From NCBI RefSeq assembly GCF_019578655.1, contig NC_063260.1:4776501-4840500 (forward strand): 64,000 nucleotides of DNA, read 5' to 3'. This DNA comes from Ricinus communis. Its lineage: Eukaryota > Streptophyta > Magnoliopsida > Malpighiales > Euphorbiaceae. The notes beneath the pieces are model-generated. The model worked only from the letters and a program-made list of their open reading frames with translations, was not told where the DNA came from and ran no database searches. Below are positions 46,268-58,701 of this stretch, piece after piece; position 1 is the first letter of the stretch, and every line of letters starts with the position of its first letter. The translations under genes and the position numbers were made by a program.

Positions 46268-46510
46268 CCCTTAGTGAATTCGTTAAACTTCTTCTTAATT
46301 TGAACTAGAGTTCTTGAGAATTCAAGGATGAATGCAATAGATGACAGGTCTGTTGTAAGTTTGTTGTTTAGTATATTAGTTTAGATTTTGGATTGTTGCC
46401 TTTCTTCTTGAATTACTCTTTCTGTTATGCAAATATCTGTCTCTTTTATTTGTTGAACTTTTGCTAAAATAAAAATCTTGTTCAATTTAGTAGTTTAAAT
46501 TTAAATTTAA
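46268..46510 (+). repeat. dispersed repeat, partner of 13126-13363 (opposite orientation)
   Basis: Matches the reverse complement of 13126-13363 over about 240 bp, including GTTGTAAGTTTGTTGTTTAG and GTTATGCAAATAT-TGTCTCTTT. The two copies are 33 kb apart and inverted. Confidence 0.65.
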
Positions 46511-46778
46511 ATTTCATGTGAAATCATCTATGATACTTAAAATCCTATATCTTAGCCTTAGACTAGTGATTTCTTTAACAGTTTTTCCTTTACCTAAAAC
46601 ACCTTTTTCTTTTTTTTTTTTTTTTTTTGCTATATGGTTTATAATAAGCCATTTATTCTTATTATGTCATCTTTAACTTTTAATAGTTGGTACAAAGGGA
46701 ATGTTGAGAGCGATTTTAATATCATACTGTCTAATTATGTCTTTCATTGAGCATGTATCTAATACCAAATGTTAAATC

Positions 46779-46802
46779 TATATATATATATATATATATA
46801 TA
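46779..46802. repeat. (TA)n microsatellite
   Basis: About 12 uninterrupted TA units just upstream of a Helitron-like repeat copy. Confidence 0.9.
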
Positions 46803-46839
46803 TTAATTTTGAGATTTAAATTTTCCGATATATAAAATT

Positions 46840-47390
46840 TTTATTTTAATACGTGTATTTATTCTTATATTGATATGTGTACTTATTTTGACATATGTAA
46901 TTCAAATATATGTGTAATTTTATAATTTTTTTATTAATTTATTAATTAATAAGTTATATTTCTAATTAAACACTTATTCTAATCCTTAAAAATAGTATAT
47001 TAATAATAAATTAGCTTACTAATTAGATAATGATTATTTTTCTAATAAGATAATGATTATTTTAAAAAATAGAATATTAATTATATTTTGATATTATATT
47101 AATTAATAAATAAGTTTTTAATTAAATAAAATTTTATTTCAAAAAATAATATTTTAAATATTATATTTATTAATAAATTAATTTTTAATTATATAATAAT
47201 TTCTAATTCTAAAATATAATAATATCAATTATATTGATAATATTAATTTATATAATATTAAATTAATTAATAGATATCTTTTGATTAATTTTTATATCAG
47301 TACACTAATAAAATGTTAAAATATAATAGATATTTTTTAATAATTTTAATTAATTTGTTAATTTTTTAAAAATTAGTATTAAACTAAAAT
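46840..47390 (+). mobile_element. AT-rich repeat related to the Helitron-like element at 5529-6418
   Basis: Shared order of landmarks with 5753-6300: TTTTGACA-AT, ATTCAAAT-TAT-TGTAATTTTATAA, TTTTTATTAATTTATT-ATTAATA, CTAATTAGATAATGAT and TATCAATTATATTGATAATATTAATTTATATAATA. There is no clear CTRRT end here, so this copy may be 3' truncated. Confidence 0.5.
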
Positions 47391-47437
47391 TTCAATTGCA
47401 ATTTTATTCTCCCATCAAATTTTTCGATAAAAATAAT

Positions 47438-48499
47438 GATTTGGCACCAAAATATAATAAAATACTAAAAATTAATCCAAAAACTCATGAATTCAGTAAG
47501 AGCAGACACACTGACCGAGTCATAAATGCTTTCAGACTCATCCAACTTTTGGAACTTGCAAACTCGCAATCCGACTCATGTCCTCCACACACCTCACACC
47601 CAATAGATAATCCCACAAGGCACTGTCGTCTTCACCACCATCCACCACCCCAGCGTACGATTTGATGTTTTCTCTATCAACTCATATCTAGACATATTAT
47701 TAAATTTCAACGCCCCAGTTCACCCAAATTAATCAACTCATAATTTTCATTTTTGAAAGATCCCGATGCTTTGCAATATCTTCTAAACCTAATTTTTCCA
47801 AACCTCAACAGCTACCATCTGCCCCTTGTAGCTTATTCCACAACAATCTGATCAACAAGAATGACCCTTTCTACTTCATCTCAACTAATGAACACTCGTA
47901 AGCCTCATAACAACACATCTGCTGCGCAAAAAAAATATATCATATTTAAGACCCATTTATTGTAAAAAAATCAAACTCAAAAAATTTCATATCTTTTAAT
48001 TCCTAATCTACGGTTAAATGAACCATTAGTTTCATCAAAAAATAAATCTAATAAGTTTAAATACAAGAGGAAGTAGAAGAATGTGTGCGTCGATTAATGA
48101 TGTTGTTAGAGACGAAAAAGGTAGCGTCTCTATTGGAGATGCTGTGACGATGTAAGCAACACGACTGCGATGCGAAACTGCGAGATGCGAAGCGACGATT
48201 GCAGTGAAGACTGTGAAACAAGTTGTTTCAACAGCGATTAGGTTGAATTGAGTTAGAAAAAAAATATAATGAAAGGGGCAATTCTGCGAGAAGAAAGGGA
48301 TGAATAATGCTTATTTCTTTGTTTTGAGAGAGAGAAAGAAAATGGTGTATCTGTCAATGGATGAGTGTGAGAGTGACTTTGCAAGTTCCAAATGAGTAGA
48401 TATGACTCGATGACTGTATTGCCTTTTGTCGAGTAAACGAGATTTTAATTTTAATTTTAATTTTTTTTTACTATTCTATTACCTTCTGGTGCCAAATCA
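47438..48499. mobile_element. non-autonomous TIR element (about 1.06 kb)
   Basis: The left end TGATTTGGCACCAAAATATA and the right end, reverse-complemented, TGATTTGGCACCAGAAGGTA match, followed by AATA-AATA-TAAAAA. Further in, ACCGAGTCATAAATGCT ... TTTTGGAACTTGCAAA pairs with ATCGAGTCATATCTACTC ... ATTTGGAACTTGCAAA, so the inverted arms extend about 100-140 bp with gaps. The interior is richer in GC and has no recognisable protein. A Mutator-type non-autonomous element is the likeliest class. No target duplication is obvious. Confidence 0.6.
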
Positions 48500-48502
48500 G
48501 CA

Positions 48503-48640
48503 TTAATTTATTAGATTTGATCGAAGGCTAGAGCAGCTGGATGCAGCGGAAGGCCAGAGCGGGTCAAAGTTGTCATGCGGTCTCATTACGACGACGTGTT
48601 GAAAGAATTTAGGTTTGTCGTTCTCCATTGCCATGGCTTT
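48503..48640 (-). pseudogene. fragment of a plant phosphoglycerate-mutase-family gene (5' part), catalytic motif lost
   Basis: The minus strand reads MAMENDKPKFFQHVVVMRP, then HDNFDPLWPSAAS, then a stop. Plant phosphoglycerate-mutase-like (histidine phosphatase) proteins begin with FQHVVVMRHGDR-x-D-N-F-x-PLW. Here the histidine-phosphatase RHG core is missing: MR is followed by PHDNF, consistent with a small deletion plus later frame loss. Nothing further downstream on the minus strand resembles the family. It is therefore a short dead fragment. It abuts the TIR element at 47438-48499, which may have truncated the gene. Confidence 0.5.
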
Positions 48641-48691
48641 AGAAGAGGAACTACTTCTTAACTTTTCAGCTACAGTAGAGAAGAAGAACAA

Positions 48692-50564
48692 ATAGAAGAA
48701 GAGACTGGAATATCTGCTTAAAATTCAGAAATGCTTCGTATTAAAAATTATAAAGATTTTTTGATTTTAAATTGTATAAAAATGCCGAAATAAAAAAGAA
48801 ATTATTTTTTTAAAAGATTTTATGCGTATATTTTGTTGTATAAAGAAAAGAAGAAAAAGTCGTCATTGGCCTGGCAAGGCCCAATTCATTCTGAAAAGTG
48901 CAACTAAAATCACAAATATTCTAAACCAGGCCCATTATTAAATGATATAAAATGGCTAATAATTGGACAACAAACCCATGCTTATACTGTTCATAGCATT
49001 GTTCTTCTTGGGCACAATCCGTTTACAAATGGCTAATAAGCTTTGATATGGAGGCCCACTGCCTATATCTATATCATGCCCCATTTCTTATCATTTTTTT
49101 GGATTAGAAACCCTTCTTTTCTTTTATTTCTTCTTTTTTTCTTGTTTAATAGAGAAATTATAATTTTTTAATATTTTCTTAGATTTCTGTTTTTTAAATC
49201 TTTTGTGGGTTCCAAAGTGTGTCAAAATAAATGCCTTTGGAAACTGAAACTTCTGTTGACATTAGAAAATTAAAAAAGAAAAAAAATGCTTACATTGTTT
49301 ATTACAACCACAAGTTCTATGGACAAACTTCAACTTTTTTGTGTTTCATCTTAGGAAACTTCACTTGTTTCTAAAAATATAATTGGTAAAGGATTTCTCT
49401 AAAATTGGGATGTTCTAGTTTGGTATGGACCAAAGAAAGAAATGGGAGAGTGTGGAAGGGTATTTATAAATTAAAATAATTTGTACCCAACTATTAGTAT
49501 ATGACCTATATTAAGTTTTATTTTTATTTTTATACTAGCTTGGAATAACTTATATATCCTTCTTAATAAGTCATTTATATACATGTCTTCGGCTAGCACA
49601 AAGTCTAATGAAATTTTATAAATTTAATGGGTCTCACAAATAGACTCATTCACTAAGCTTAATAAAATTTATGGGCTAATGAAAAAAAATAGAGAAAAGT
49701 GTGAGTAACTCTCTATAAATTAAAGGATAATTATAAAAAAATATCTTTTCTTGTTATTTTTATTAAATTTATATTTTATATTTTTTTTCATTTTTATTGT
49801 CTTAAAATATTAAAAGTACCATAATGATTTTGGTTATTTTTATAACTTTTTCGATTGTATTTGGGTGAAACAATTGAAAATATTGAGAAATAACTCAAAA
49901 CAAGAAAAAACTTAAAAATAATTATGCGATAAATTTTAAATATGTAAAAAAATTATATTTTTAAAAAATATATTACACCGTAAAAATGATTTTTTTTTTG
50001 TTGATTTTAATATATCTTTCTACTATATTATAAGACTCTTTATTATTTTTATAATAATAATAATAATTCATACATCTTTCAGTATAATATAAAAGAAAAA
50101 TCTATGTATATGAAAATGTAGCAAGATTAAGCACTACTCGAAATATTAAAAAAAAAAGAAAAAAGATCATGATTTTACATATTTTTTAAACTACAAAATA
50201 AATACTCCACTATAGATGATTGGTCCCATGACAAAAATACAATATATGTGAAGGTGATGCTTAATGATTTTGGAATATCCTCTCCAAGTGGATTCTAATG
50301 GAGATAAAGTAGCAAAAAGGATATTAAAAGAGACCATTAAATAATTAAGCAAAATGAAATTGTAACGTAAGAAGTACACTTAATGATTATTATTAGAGTC
50401 AATATTATAAGTATGGATATAAATAGGATGTGATATTTATATATATGAATATTTTTTTATAATTAATATTAGACGATTGATATATATTTTATTATTTAAA
50501 ATTATTTATTAGTTTGTTGTAGAAAAAATATATATTAAAAAGTTAAAATTTTAAAATAAAGTTC
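48692..50564. other. AT-rich spacer, no gene seen
   Basis: No frame, repeat or RNA that I can support. Some ordinary-composition stretches (about 48880-49080) carry no recognisable product. Confidence 0.4.
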
Positions 50565-51596
50565 AAATTTGCCCTCTAACTTATTATAAAGGATCAATTT
50601 AACTCTTTTTAATCTTTGGGGTACTTTAATTCAAAAGTTTTATCTTTTCAGGACAACTCAATCCAATTTTTTAGAATGAAACCCATACTCTCTAATAAGA
50701 GAGTGACATAATAAAAAGACAATAAAATATCAAATTTTAAATGAAATTAAAGTTTTTAAATTAAAAACACTACATAGTATTTTAAGAAATTGACTATTTC
50801 TTCACCACAACTAAATCTCTATCGCTAACACCATCTCAACCATAGACCTACCATTATCTCGCCTCCCCCTCACCAATCTAGACGCTCTCACTTTTCTTCT
50901 CCCTTGCCCACCCTTTCTCTCCTTACTCATCGTAGCACATTGTCACTTTTCACCACTTCTTCTCCTCTCATTTCTTTCTCATATAAAACTTCTATTAATA
51001 GTGTATGTTCACAACTTTATTTCTTTCAATTTAGGAAAAGAATCCTATTTTTTTAAAGAAATTAGTCATTTGATTTCAACAATGATGAGCATAGAAACAA
51101 TTCTAATGAATTATTAAGCGAGTTCAACTTATGTGAATTAACTCAAAACTTAAATGTTAACTAATTAAAATTACTTTATGATTAATAAAATATCTTTTAA
51201 TGCAGTTGGGCTTGAATTTTTGTTGTTATTCATATTTTTATTATTGTTACGGTTGTTTTTAGGATGACGCTAGTGATGGTGTTAAAAGGGAATAGGCATA
51301 AACAATAGTTGTGAGGTAATAACAATGGCGGTGAATGTTGAATGCGGCAATAACAGCGATAGTGATAGAGCCTCTAGAATTAATTTATTTTAATTAAATA
51401 TTTAAATTGCTTTTGGATCATAATAGTTTTTTAAGAGTTATTAATTTTTTTTTTAAAGTTAAAAAGGGTGACTCTCATTCTTCTGCCGAAAGGAAAAATT
51501 GAGCTAAAAAAGTAAAATCTTAGAATAAATTAATCTAAAAAGTTAAAAAAAAAAAAAAGAGATAAATTAATCTTTTGTAACAAGTTAGAGTGCTTA
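50565..51596. mobile_element. non-autonomous TIR element (about 1.03 kb)
   Basis: The left arm GCCCTCTAACTTATTATAAAGG and the reverse complement of the right arm GCACTCTAACTTGTTACAAAAG match. They continue through ATCAATTTAACTCTTTTT / ATTAATTTATCTCTTTTTT and AAGTTTTATC-TTTT / AAGATTTTAC-TTTT to AGCTCAATTTTT-type sequence, about 100 bp in each arm. The interior includes a C-rich, coding-like but frame-less stretch (50810-50960). The element type is probably Mutator-like. Target duplications are not visible. Confidence 0.55.
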
Positions 51597-51935
51597 TTTC
51601 CAATAGTATATAACAGAAGTTAACTTGATATATATATGGTGGGTGGGGGACCATTTGTATGGCCCGAATTTGATGTGAAGTGTGGAAAAGGGAGAGATGA
51701 TGAGTGAGGCAAACACAACAAAGAACGGCTTCTTGGGAAATGGGAAGAACAACGAGCGGCGCAAACGTGAAACTGTCGGTAACTTCCATGACTACAACTT
51801 CTTCTGTCTTCTTATATACTTTGAATTGGCCACCAAACGCATCACCTATTTTTGCATTGCATTGTCTACTTGGACAGAGTGACAGCAAAATTTAAGTCCC
51901 TAAAAAAAACATTAAAATTGAAAATCAACTAGCCC
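51597..51935. other. GC-richer island with overlapping short ORFs, unrecognised
   Basis: 51640-51890 stands out from its AT-rich surroundings. Both strands carry ORFs of 60-117 codons; none resembles a family I know, and the sense strand cannot be chosen. It could be an exon-sized gene remnant or promoter-like sequence. Confidence 0.3.
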
Positions 51936-52400
51936 TTATCTATTCCAATTAAATTTCTTAACTCATTAATTTTTTTCTAATACCAAAACATTCTTATTTT
52001 AATAAAAAAATATTATTTTTCTTACTTTATATATTAATTTTTTTAATTTTAACTTCATTTGTGATTTGTGACATGAATATTTAATATTTTTTAAGAAATA
52101 AAATTTAATAATTAAGATTTGAAATTATATTAGCATATTTCATAATATTTGAAATATATAAAATAAATTTTAAAAATATATAAAAAAATCAATTATTTTA
52201 ATTTTTAATAAATTTTTATGTAATTTCTAATATGAAAAGAATAATGAAATTTCAAATATAAACAACAAACTTTTAAAATTCATCAATCGAGAGGAATATA
52301 CTTTAAATTCTTAGGGTTTATAAAGCTTTCAAATTATGAGTTCCAATATTTTAAATTCTCAAAATTTTTTAAATTTTACAAAAAGAACATACTCGAAAAT
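51936..52400 (+). repeat. AT-rich dispersed repeat, copy 2 of 3
   Basis: Shares AATATTTAATATTTTTTAA-AAATAAAATTTAATAATTAA and TTTTTATGTAATTTCTAATATGAAAA with the copies at 13420-13965 and 54230-54740. More diverged, and the left part is missing. Confidence 0.4.
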
Positions 52401-54229
52401 ACTTTATAAAAATCATCAAGTATTTAATACTAATTTTTATAGACTTTAAAATAACCCGTGAAAATCATGCCCATACAATTACAATTTTTATAAAGTATCT
52501 AAAAGTAATTAGTATTAAAAAAGTTATTGACTTTTATAAATATAAACCTTTTATATACTTTGAATAACTTTTATGTAATGGTATACATAAAAATGTTAAG
52601 AATATTTTTTTATTTTTTTTCAAAATTTTAATATTTTTTTAAAATTTATCTTTTTTTCTTAGATTTTTCTACATCATTATTATCGTCATTTTTCACTATA
52701 TTGTCCATCTTAGAAAAAAAGAAAAAAGAGATTGATTGAAACTCAAAAACTAAAAATTATTTATTAATAATATTTTCTTAAAGTTAAAAATGCAAAATGA
52801 AAAATAATTAACCAAAAATTTTTAATTTTAATTTTAATAGGGCTCTTAATAAAAATATAAATTTCATGTGAAGAACCTAATAATTTTTTAAAGATTATTT
52901 TGAGCAAACAATTCCATCATAAGACTTTTAGATTTTATTAAGAAGTTCATTTAAATAATTATTTCTATTGGTAAAGTAATGTAATGTAAAAAGAAAAATG
53001 AGTATGATACAAATTTGGTGGTTTGATTGAAGGTAAATCATACAATAAAATTATTTTTTTTAATTATTTTTGACAAAAAAATAGAGTTCATGGTGTGAGT
53101 TAAAAATTTAAGTAGATTTAAATTTGACACAACAACGTAATAAATTTTGTTATTTATATATGAAGTTGCAAATAACATTATGTGGAATAATATTTGAAAC
53201 AAACCTGAAAAGAAAAGAAGAAGAAGAAAATAATAAAATATAATATGATTAAATTTATTTTTCTATGATTGAATAATAAAGAAAAATAATCTGCAAAATT
53301 AATAACAAATTTTAATTAAAGTCTATTAATATCTATAAAATTTCTTATAAGTTAATTAATGAACTCTATAAAATTTTTAATAATTCAAATCACCTAAAAC
53401 AATTCTATAAATATCTTTAAAGGTTTTAATTATAAACTTCTTTTAAGTGAATTTAACATTTAATTATTTTATATGAAATTAATCACTATGCTTTCCTCTT
53501 TTTACTTTAAGTATTATTGCATATAATATTATATGCAACTCTATACATATATATAAGTAATTGAATTTATTTTATTATTATGTTAAATTTAGACCCATTT
53601 AAATCTCTATCTCTTAATATCAACATTATTCTTTTTTCGTTAGAAATAAAAGAAAAGCTTAGAAAAGAAAGGTCATAACACAACTTATGCCCAATCAAAC
53701 CACATTATCATGTCATACTTAAACCAATAAAAATCATGTGTTGCAAATAGGAACAATTATTTAAATGTTTTTCTTAAGAAAATTTAGAAGCTTTACAGTG
53801 GCTTTGTTTGTTCAAAACAATCCTTTAAAAATTACGAGACTATTTACTTGAAAGTCTTTTTTTTTTTTTTATTAGGGTCCCTCTTCAGATTAAATTTTAA
53901 ACTTTTGGTTAAATAATTCTTTTTTCATTTATAAGTTGAATAAAATATTATTAGTAAATAATTTTAGCTTTTAAGTTCCTACTAGTCTCTTATTTTTTAA
54001 AATAACAGTGATGCAGGAGAATCTAAAAATAAAAAAATAATAAATTTATTAAAAGGAAGTGAATGAGAGAATTTCAGAGATTTTGTATTATACAAGTACA
54101 TAAAAAAGTTATTCAAAGTATAAAAAGTGTATGACTTTTGCATATCAATTTATTTTCAGAATATATTCTTTTCATGGAAAAATAATATGATAGAATTCAG
54201 AGTTGTGAGACATTCACAAAATTCTATTA
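52401..54229. other. AT-rich spacer, no gene seen
   Basis: Nothing assignable; low-complexity A/T sequence throughout. Confidence 0.45.
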
Positions 54230-54740
54230 TTCTTTAAATAATTAAAGGTTGAGAATTTAAATTGGAGAATGATAAATTTAGGTGTATAAAAATAATAACT
54301 CTTAAAAACTTATTAGCTTTAGACTTTTTAAAATTTTATTTTAAATTCAAAAGATAAGCTTTAAAGTTATATATTCAAATTAAAAAAAAGTCTTAGTTGA
54401 TTAATCTTTTCTAATACTAAAATATTTTTATCTAAAAGATATTTTTCTATATTAAATTTTTGATTTTACTTTGATTGTAATTTAATATAAATTAATATTT
54501 CTAAAAAATAAAAATTAATAATTAAAAGCTAAGATCATATCAACTATTTTAATTTATTATGAAACTTCTATGTAATTTCTAACATGAAAACAACAATAGA
54601 AATTTAAATATTAAAAACATAATTTTAAATTTTTTTTAAGAACAATAAACTTTAAATTATTAAGAATTAAAGAGACATAATTCTTAAAAATTTGAATTTT
54701 CAGAAAAAAAAAATAAAAGAATTTGTATTTGGAACTCCAT
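54230..54740 (+). repeat. AT-rich dispersed repeat, copy 3 of 3
   Basis: Closest relative of 13420-13965: ACTCTTAAAAACTTATTAGC-TTTAGACTTTTTAAA, TATATTCAAATTAAAA, TTAATAATTAAAAGCTAAGAT-CATAT and ATGTAATTTCTAACATGAAAA occur in the same order. Confidence 0.5.
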
Positions 54741-56285
54741 GAGTTTCATATTAAATACTTAATAAATTTTATAGAATTTTGTAAATGATTATTGAATATA
54801 TTAAAGTTTTTAATTCGTAATATATTTTGAGGAATAATTCAATAGTCTTTTGATTATTTAGTTCTGTATAATTTTTCAATTGTTGGCTGTGTTTATTTTG
54901 AGTTTTATAGGATTGTAATTATGAAGATATTATATTTTATTTATTAGTAATATGTAAAAAATGAATAAATTTCAATTAAGCTCCATAAGTTGTCACACGT
55001 TAAACCGGCCTTTTTCTTTATTTTATGGGCCAAATATAGCCCAAATATTTTACTTTAATATTTTTATAATTCAGTTTTGCAGGAGTAAATGTGGTCAAGA
55101 CATCAATGAGTTTTTCTTTTAGGAAATTACATAGAATGTTTTTTGAAATAATATAATTTATACTGTGAATGTTTTTTTTTCTTTCAAATCTCTTTTTTAG
55201 AAATAACGTAAACTCTTTTTTTTTTTTAATGGTTTATATATGATCTAACTCTATTCTTTTTTTTTTTTCTTTTACTCTTTTTCTTCATCATCATCTTTTT
55301 TATTTTATTTTATTCAATATTACTCTTTTTTATTTTTTCTTTTCTTTTTTATTCGTAATAGGCTGATACATAGAATGTCTATAAGTTAATGGTTAAATCT
55401 TATTCAGGTGAAGAGAACACAAATATTGAGAGATTTCATCATCAAAACTCAGTTGTATTTATTGTGGTAAATACATGCACAAGCTTAGGAACTACACAAA
55501 CAATGTTATAAGGGTTTTGAAGCTATTGTGATTTCAAAATAAATATCAAATAAGTAGTGAGGTTGACATTTTGTAATTAAAAGAGAGAAAGAAGAGATAA
55601 TAGAAATAATGATATATATGAATATGTTGAAAGGGTAATGGGTTCTTTTTTTTTTTTGCTTTCTTATAGTTGGCTATAGCCTTTCTTTATTATTTTTCAA
55701 GAAAATGGCGAGTAATATATTATGAGTGTTTGACAAACTAATTTTATTTAAGTAAATTTTTATTGCATGTATTAATTTAGAAGAAATTTGTAGGGATCTA
55801 ATTTGTTAATTTGTAATAAAACAAATAGATGATTGCAATTGATATTTTGAACATGCATTTAAGGTATTTGATGAATTTTCATGAATTTTCTTTTGCTCTT
55901 AGTAATAGTTTTAATGATTGTGATGCTGATGAGAGAAAGGAGAATGAATTTATAGAACGATTCTAAACAAAGGAGTAAGCGGATTATTATATAACTAGCA
56001 AAGAAATGAGATGACATGAGGCCTTAATTCAAGACTTGTTAGTTAGTTATTTAGTTAAATTCGCTTTCCTTTTTTCTTGTAATGGTGCTACCCATGTATA
56101 GACAAGCAATGAAATGACCATTTGAGTTTGCCAATAAATTTGATTATATGATATTATATTTTACACTGATGTTATTTGATAATATATTTATTTTAAAAAA
56201 TTAGAGAAACTTTTTAAATAGTAGCTAAATTTATATATGTATAGATATTAAAAGTACAAAATAAAAATTAAAAAATAATTTCATA
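54741..56285. other. AT-rich spacer, no gene seen
   Basis: Several poly-T and poly-pyrimidine runs (for example 55210-55275). No credible ORF or RNA gene. Confidence 0.45.
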
Positions 56286-56854
56286 TACTATTTATATAAT
56301 ATGTGTATACTAAATATATATGGAATATATACCACAATCTATGAAATTTATACTATTTGTTATAATTTTTATTTGTATTTTTCTAAAAATGCAAAAGTAG
56401 TAATTACGTCATATAAAAAACATATATCAAAATAAATTAAATAAATTCATTATATAACATAAATACTCGTATTAGATCCATTGCTATTGAAAAAAAAATG
56501 AAATAAGAATATATTAAATAAATTAAAATTTTGATTAAAAGTTATTTAACATATAGCTAACATATACATTTTATCATAACATATAATAAAACAAGTGTGA
56601 TGTATACTATTTCCTAAGATTTTACCTTTTTATTTTTATAAATTTACAATTTATGTAAATTAAAATAGTTACAAATACTAAATATATAATTATTATATAC
56701 CATATTTTATTCAACATATACCATTTATTATTACTCTTGGTCTTTCTTTTAAAAAGTGTAAATATTTGTATACTATAAAGATATGCAATATATACTAAAA
56801 TAAGTATAATGTATATCAATTTTTTAAATTTACCTATTTAGTTTTCTATGTTTG

Positions 56855-56885
<31 letters not shown>

Positions 56886-57240
56886 TTTGACATATAACTT
56901 TTTTGATGTACACTGTTTAGAAAAATGTCTAAAACTATAATTGACATATGTAAAATATTATATACCAGTTATATACAGAATGTATATACAAAATATACAA
57001 AATATATGCATAAATTTCTAAAATATATATCATTTACTATAGTTTTTTCTTGTATTTTTCTAAAAATATAAATGTAATAAGTATATTGTATATAAGGAAC
57101 ATATATCAAAATAAGTTGAATGTATTTCATTATATTGAATAAACACTGATACTTAAAAATATTAAAATTAAAGTATATGTTGAACAAATTTAAATTTTAA
57201 TTACAAGATATAAAATATATACCTAACATATATCTTTTAT
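56286..57240 (+). repeat. direct repeat pair about 690 bp apart
   Basis: 56290-56560 and 56985-57235 share TATA-TATGTGTATAC/TATACAAAATATAC, TTTTTCTTGTATTTTTCTAAAAAT-like and AACATATATCAAAATAA-TT words in the same order, with many substitutions. A (TA)n run lies at 56858-56881 between them. The sequence is non-coding. Confidence 0.5.
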
Positions 57241-57283
57241 TGTATATTTATAAGAATTTTTCTATAAATATTTTTAAAATTTT

Positions 57284-57286
<3 letters not shown>

Positions 57287-57320
<34 letters not shown>
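57287..57320. repeat. (TA)n microsatellite
   Basis: About 17 TA units, uninterrupted. Confidence 0.9.
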
Positions 57321-57322
<2 letters not shown>

Positions 57323-58641
57323 GAATTATATTCTTAATAAATTCATAATATAAAATCAATTTTTAAATTTATATTTATGATTTATAATTTTTTCTAAAAT
57401 ATTTCTTTATTATATAAATATATTCTAATTTATTATTGTTGTGGTTATTTTCATAATTTCTTAATAATTATTTCCTATATATTCACTATTATAAATAATA
57501 AAATCTTATTAATATCTATATTAAAGTAGGAACAATTGAAAAATCACTTTTGTTTATTAATTGATTCATGAGTTTTGAAATACTATGGTGTATATATATA
57601 TATATATAAAGTTATAATATAACATATATATAAATCTTATGAAAAGTTTAAAAAATTATTTAAGTCATTTTAACTCTATAAGAAAAAATAAAATTATTGA
57701 AAGAAAAGAACTCAAGCAAGTTTTGTTTTAAATTGCGTGTCCATATATATATAGTTATATTTTTTGGTTTTTATAGGTTAATTTTCTTTTTTTGTGCATA
57801 TAGTGTTATTAAACATATCTATCCACATGTGGCTTATAAGTTATACAATATTTTTGAAATAAAATCTTAACTTATAATATTTTAAAAAAATAAAATTTTT
57901 AACAGTAAAAATGATATTTTTAACTCTTTTAGAATATTTATGAAAAAATTTCTAATTTTTTTTTCTTTTCTTTACGACATAAACTTTTATTAGTACAAAC
58001 AACACAAACACCTACATGGGCAACACTGAAAATAAGCACATAAATCCTAATTTAAAAAAGAAAGCAGAATGACTCATAGTAGTCTTTCTCGGAACACTAA
58101 CTAAGTCTTTAATTTTCTTGAGAAATGGAGTGCTTGGGTATATGTACGTATGTGTTCATATCTATCTAGATTATATAGTTTATTTTGCCTATTATTTTAA
58201 GTAATAATTTGGTATTTGTTTATGTAAGCAATGAGGCAGGCATGTTCAATCAGACAAACCTCAAAGCCCACATGAATTTGGATGGGTTCTTAAGTCAGAG
58301 ATGAAACTTTGATTAGATTAATAATAATATACTTTGTACACAACTTTTCTTATTTCTTATCTCTAATTCATACTTTATTACCTTTAATTAGTACTTTATT
58401 TATATTCTACAAACATTTATGCCATTAGCCTTCTAACCCCTAATTTATAGGCATGTTCTGACTGTGCATGAGCCTATACCTGGTTTCTTACTTCTTTTTC
58501 TCTTACTATCTATATATATATAGTAAAAAAGAGTTATTCGAGAGCAACATGACTCTTGCGGTCGAACACTATTCTCACAAATCGTAAGATGCTATCTCAA
58601 AAATAGCTAAATATTTAATATTTGAATTTAAAATTTTAATT

Positions 58642-58701
<60 letters not shown>

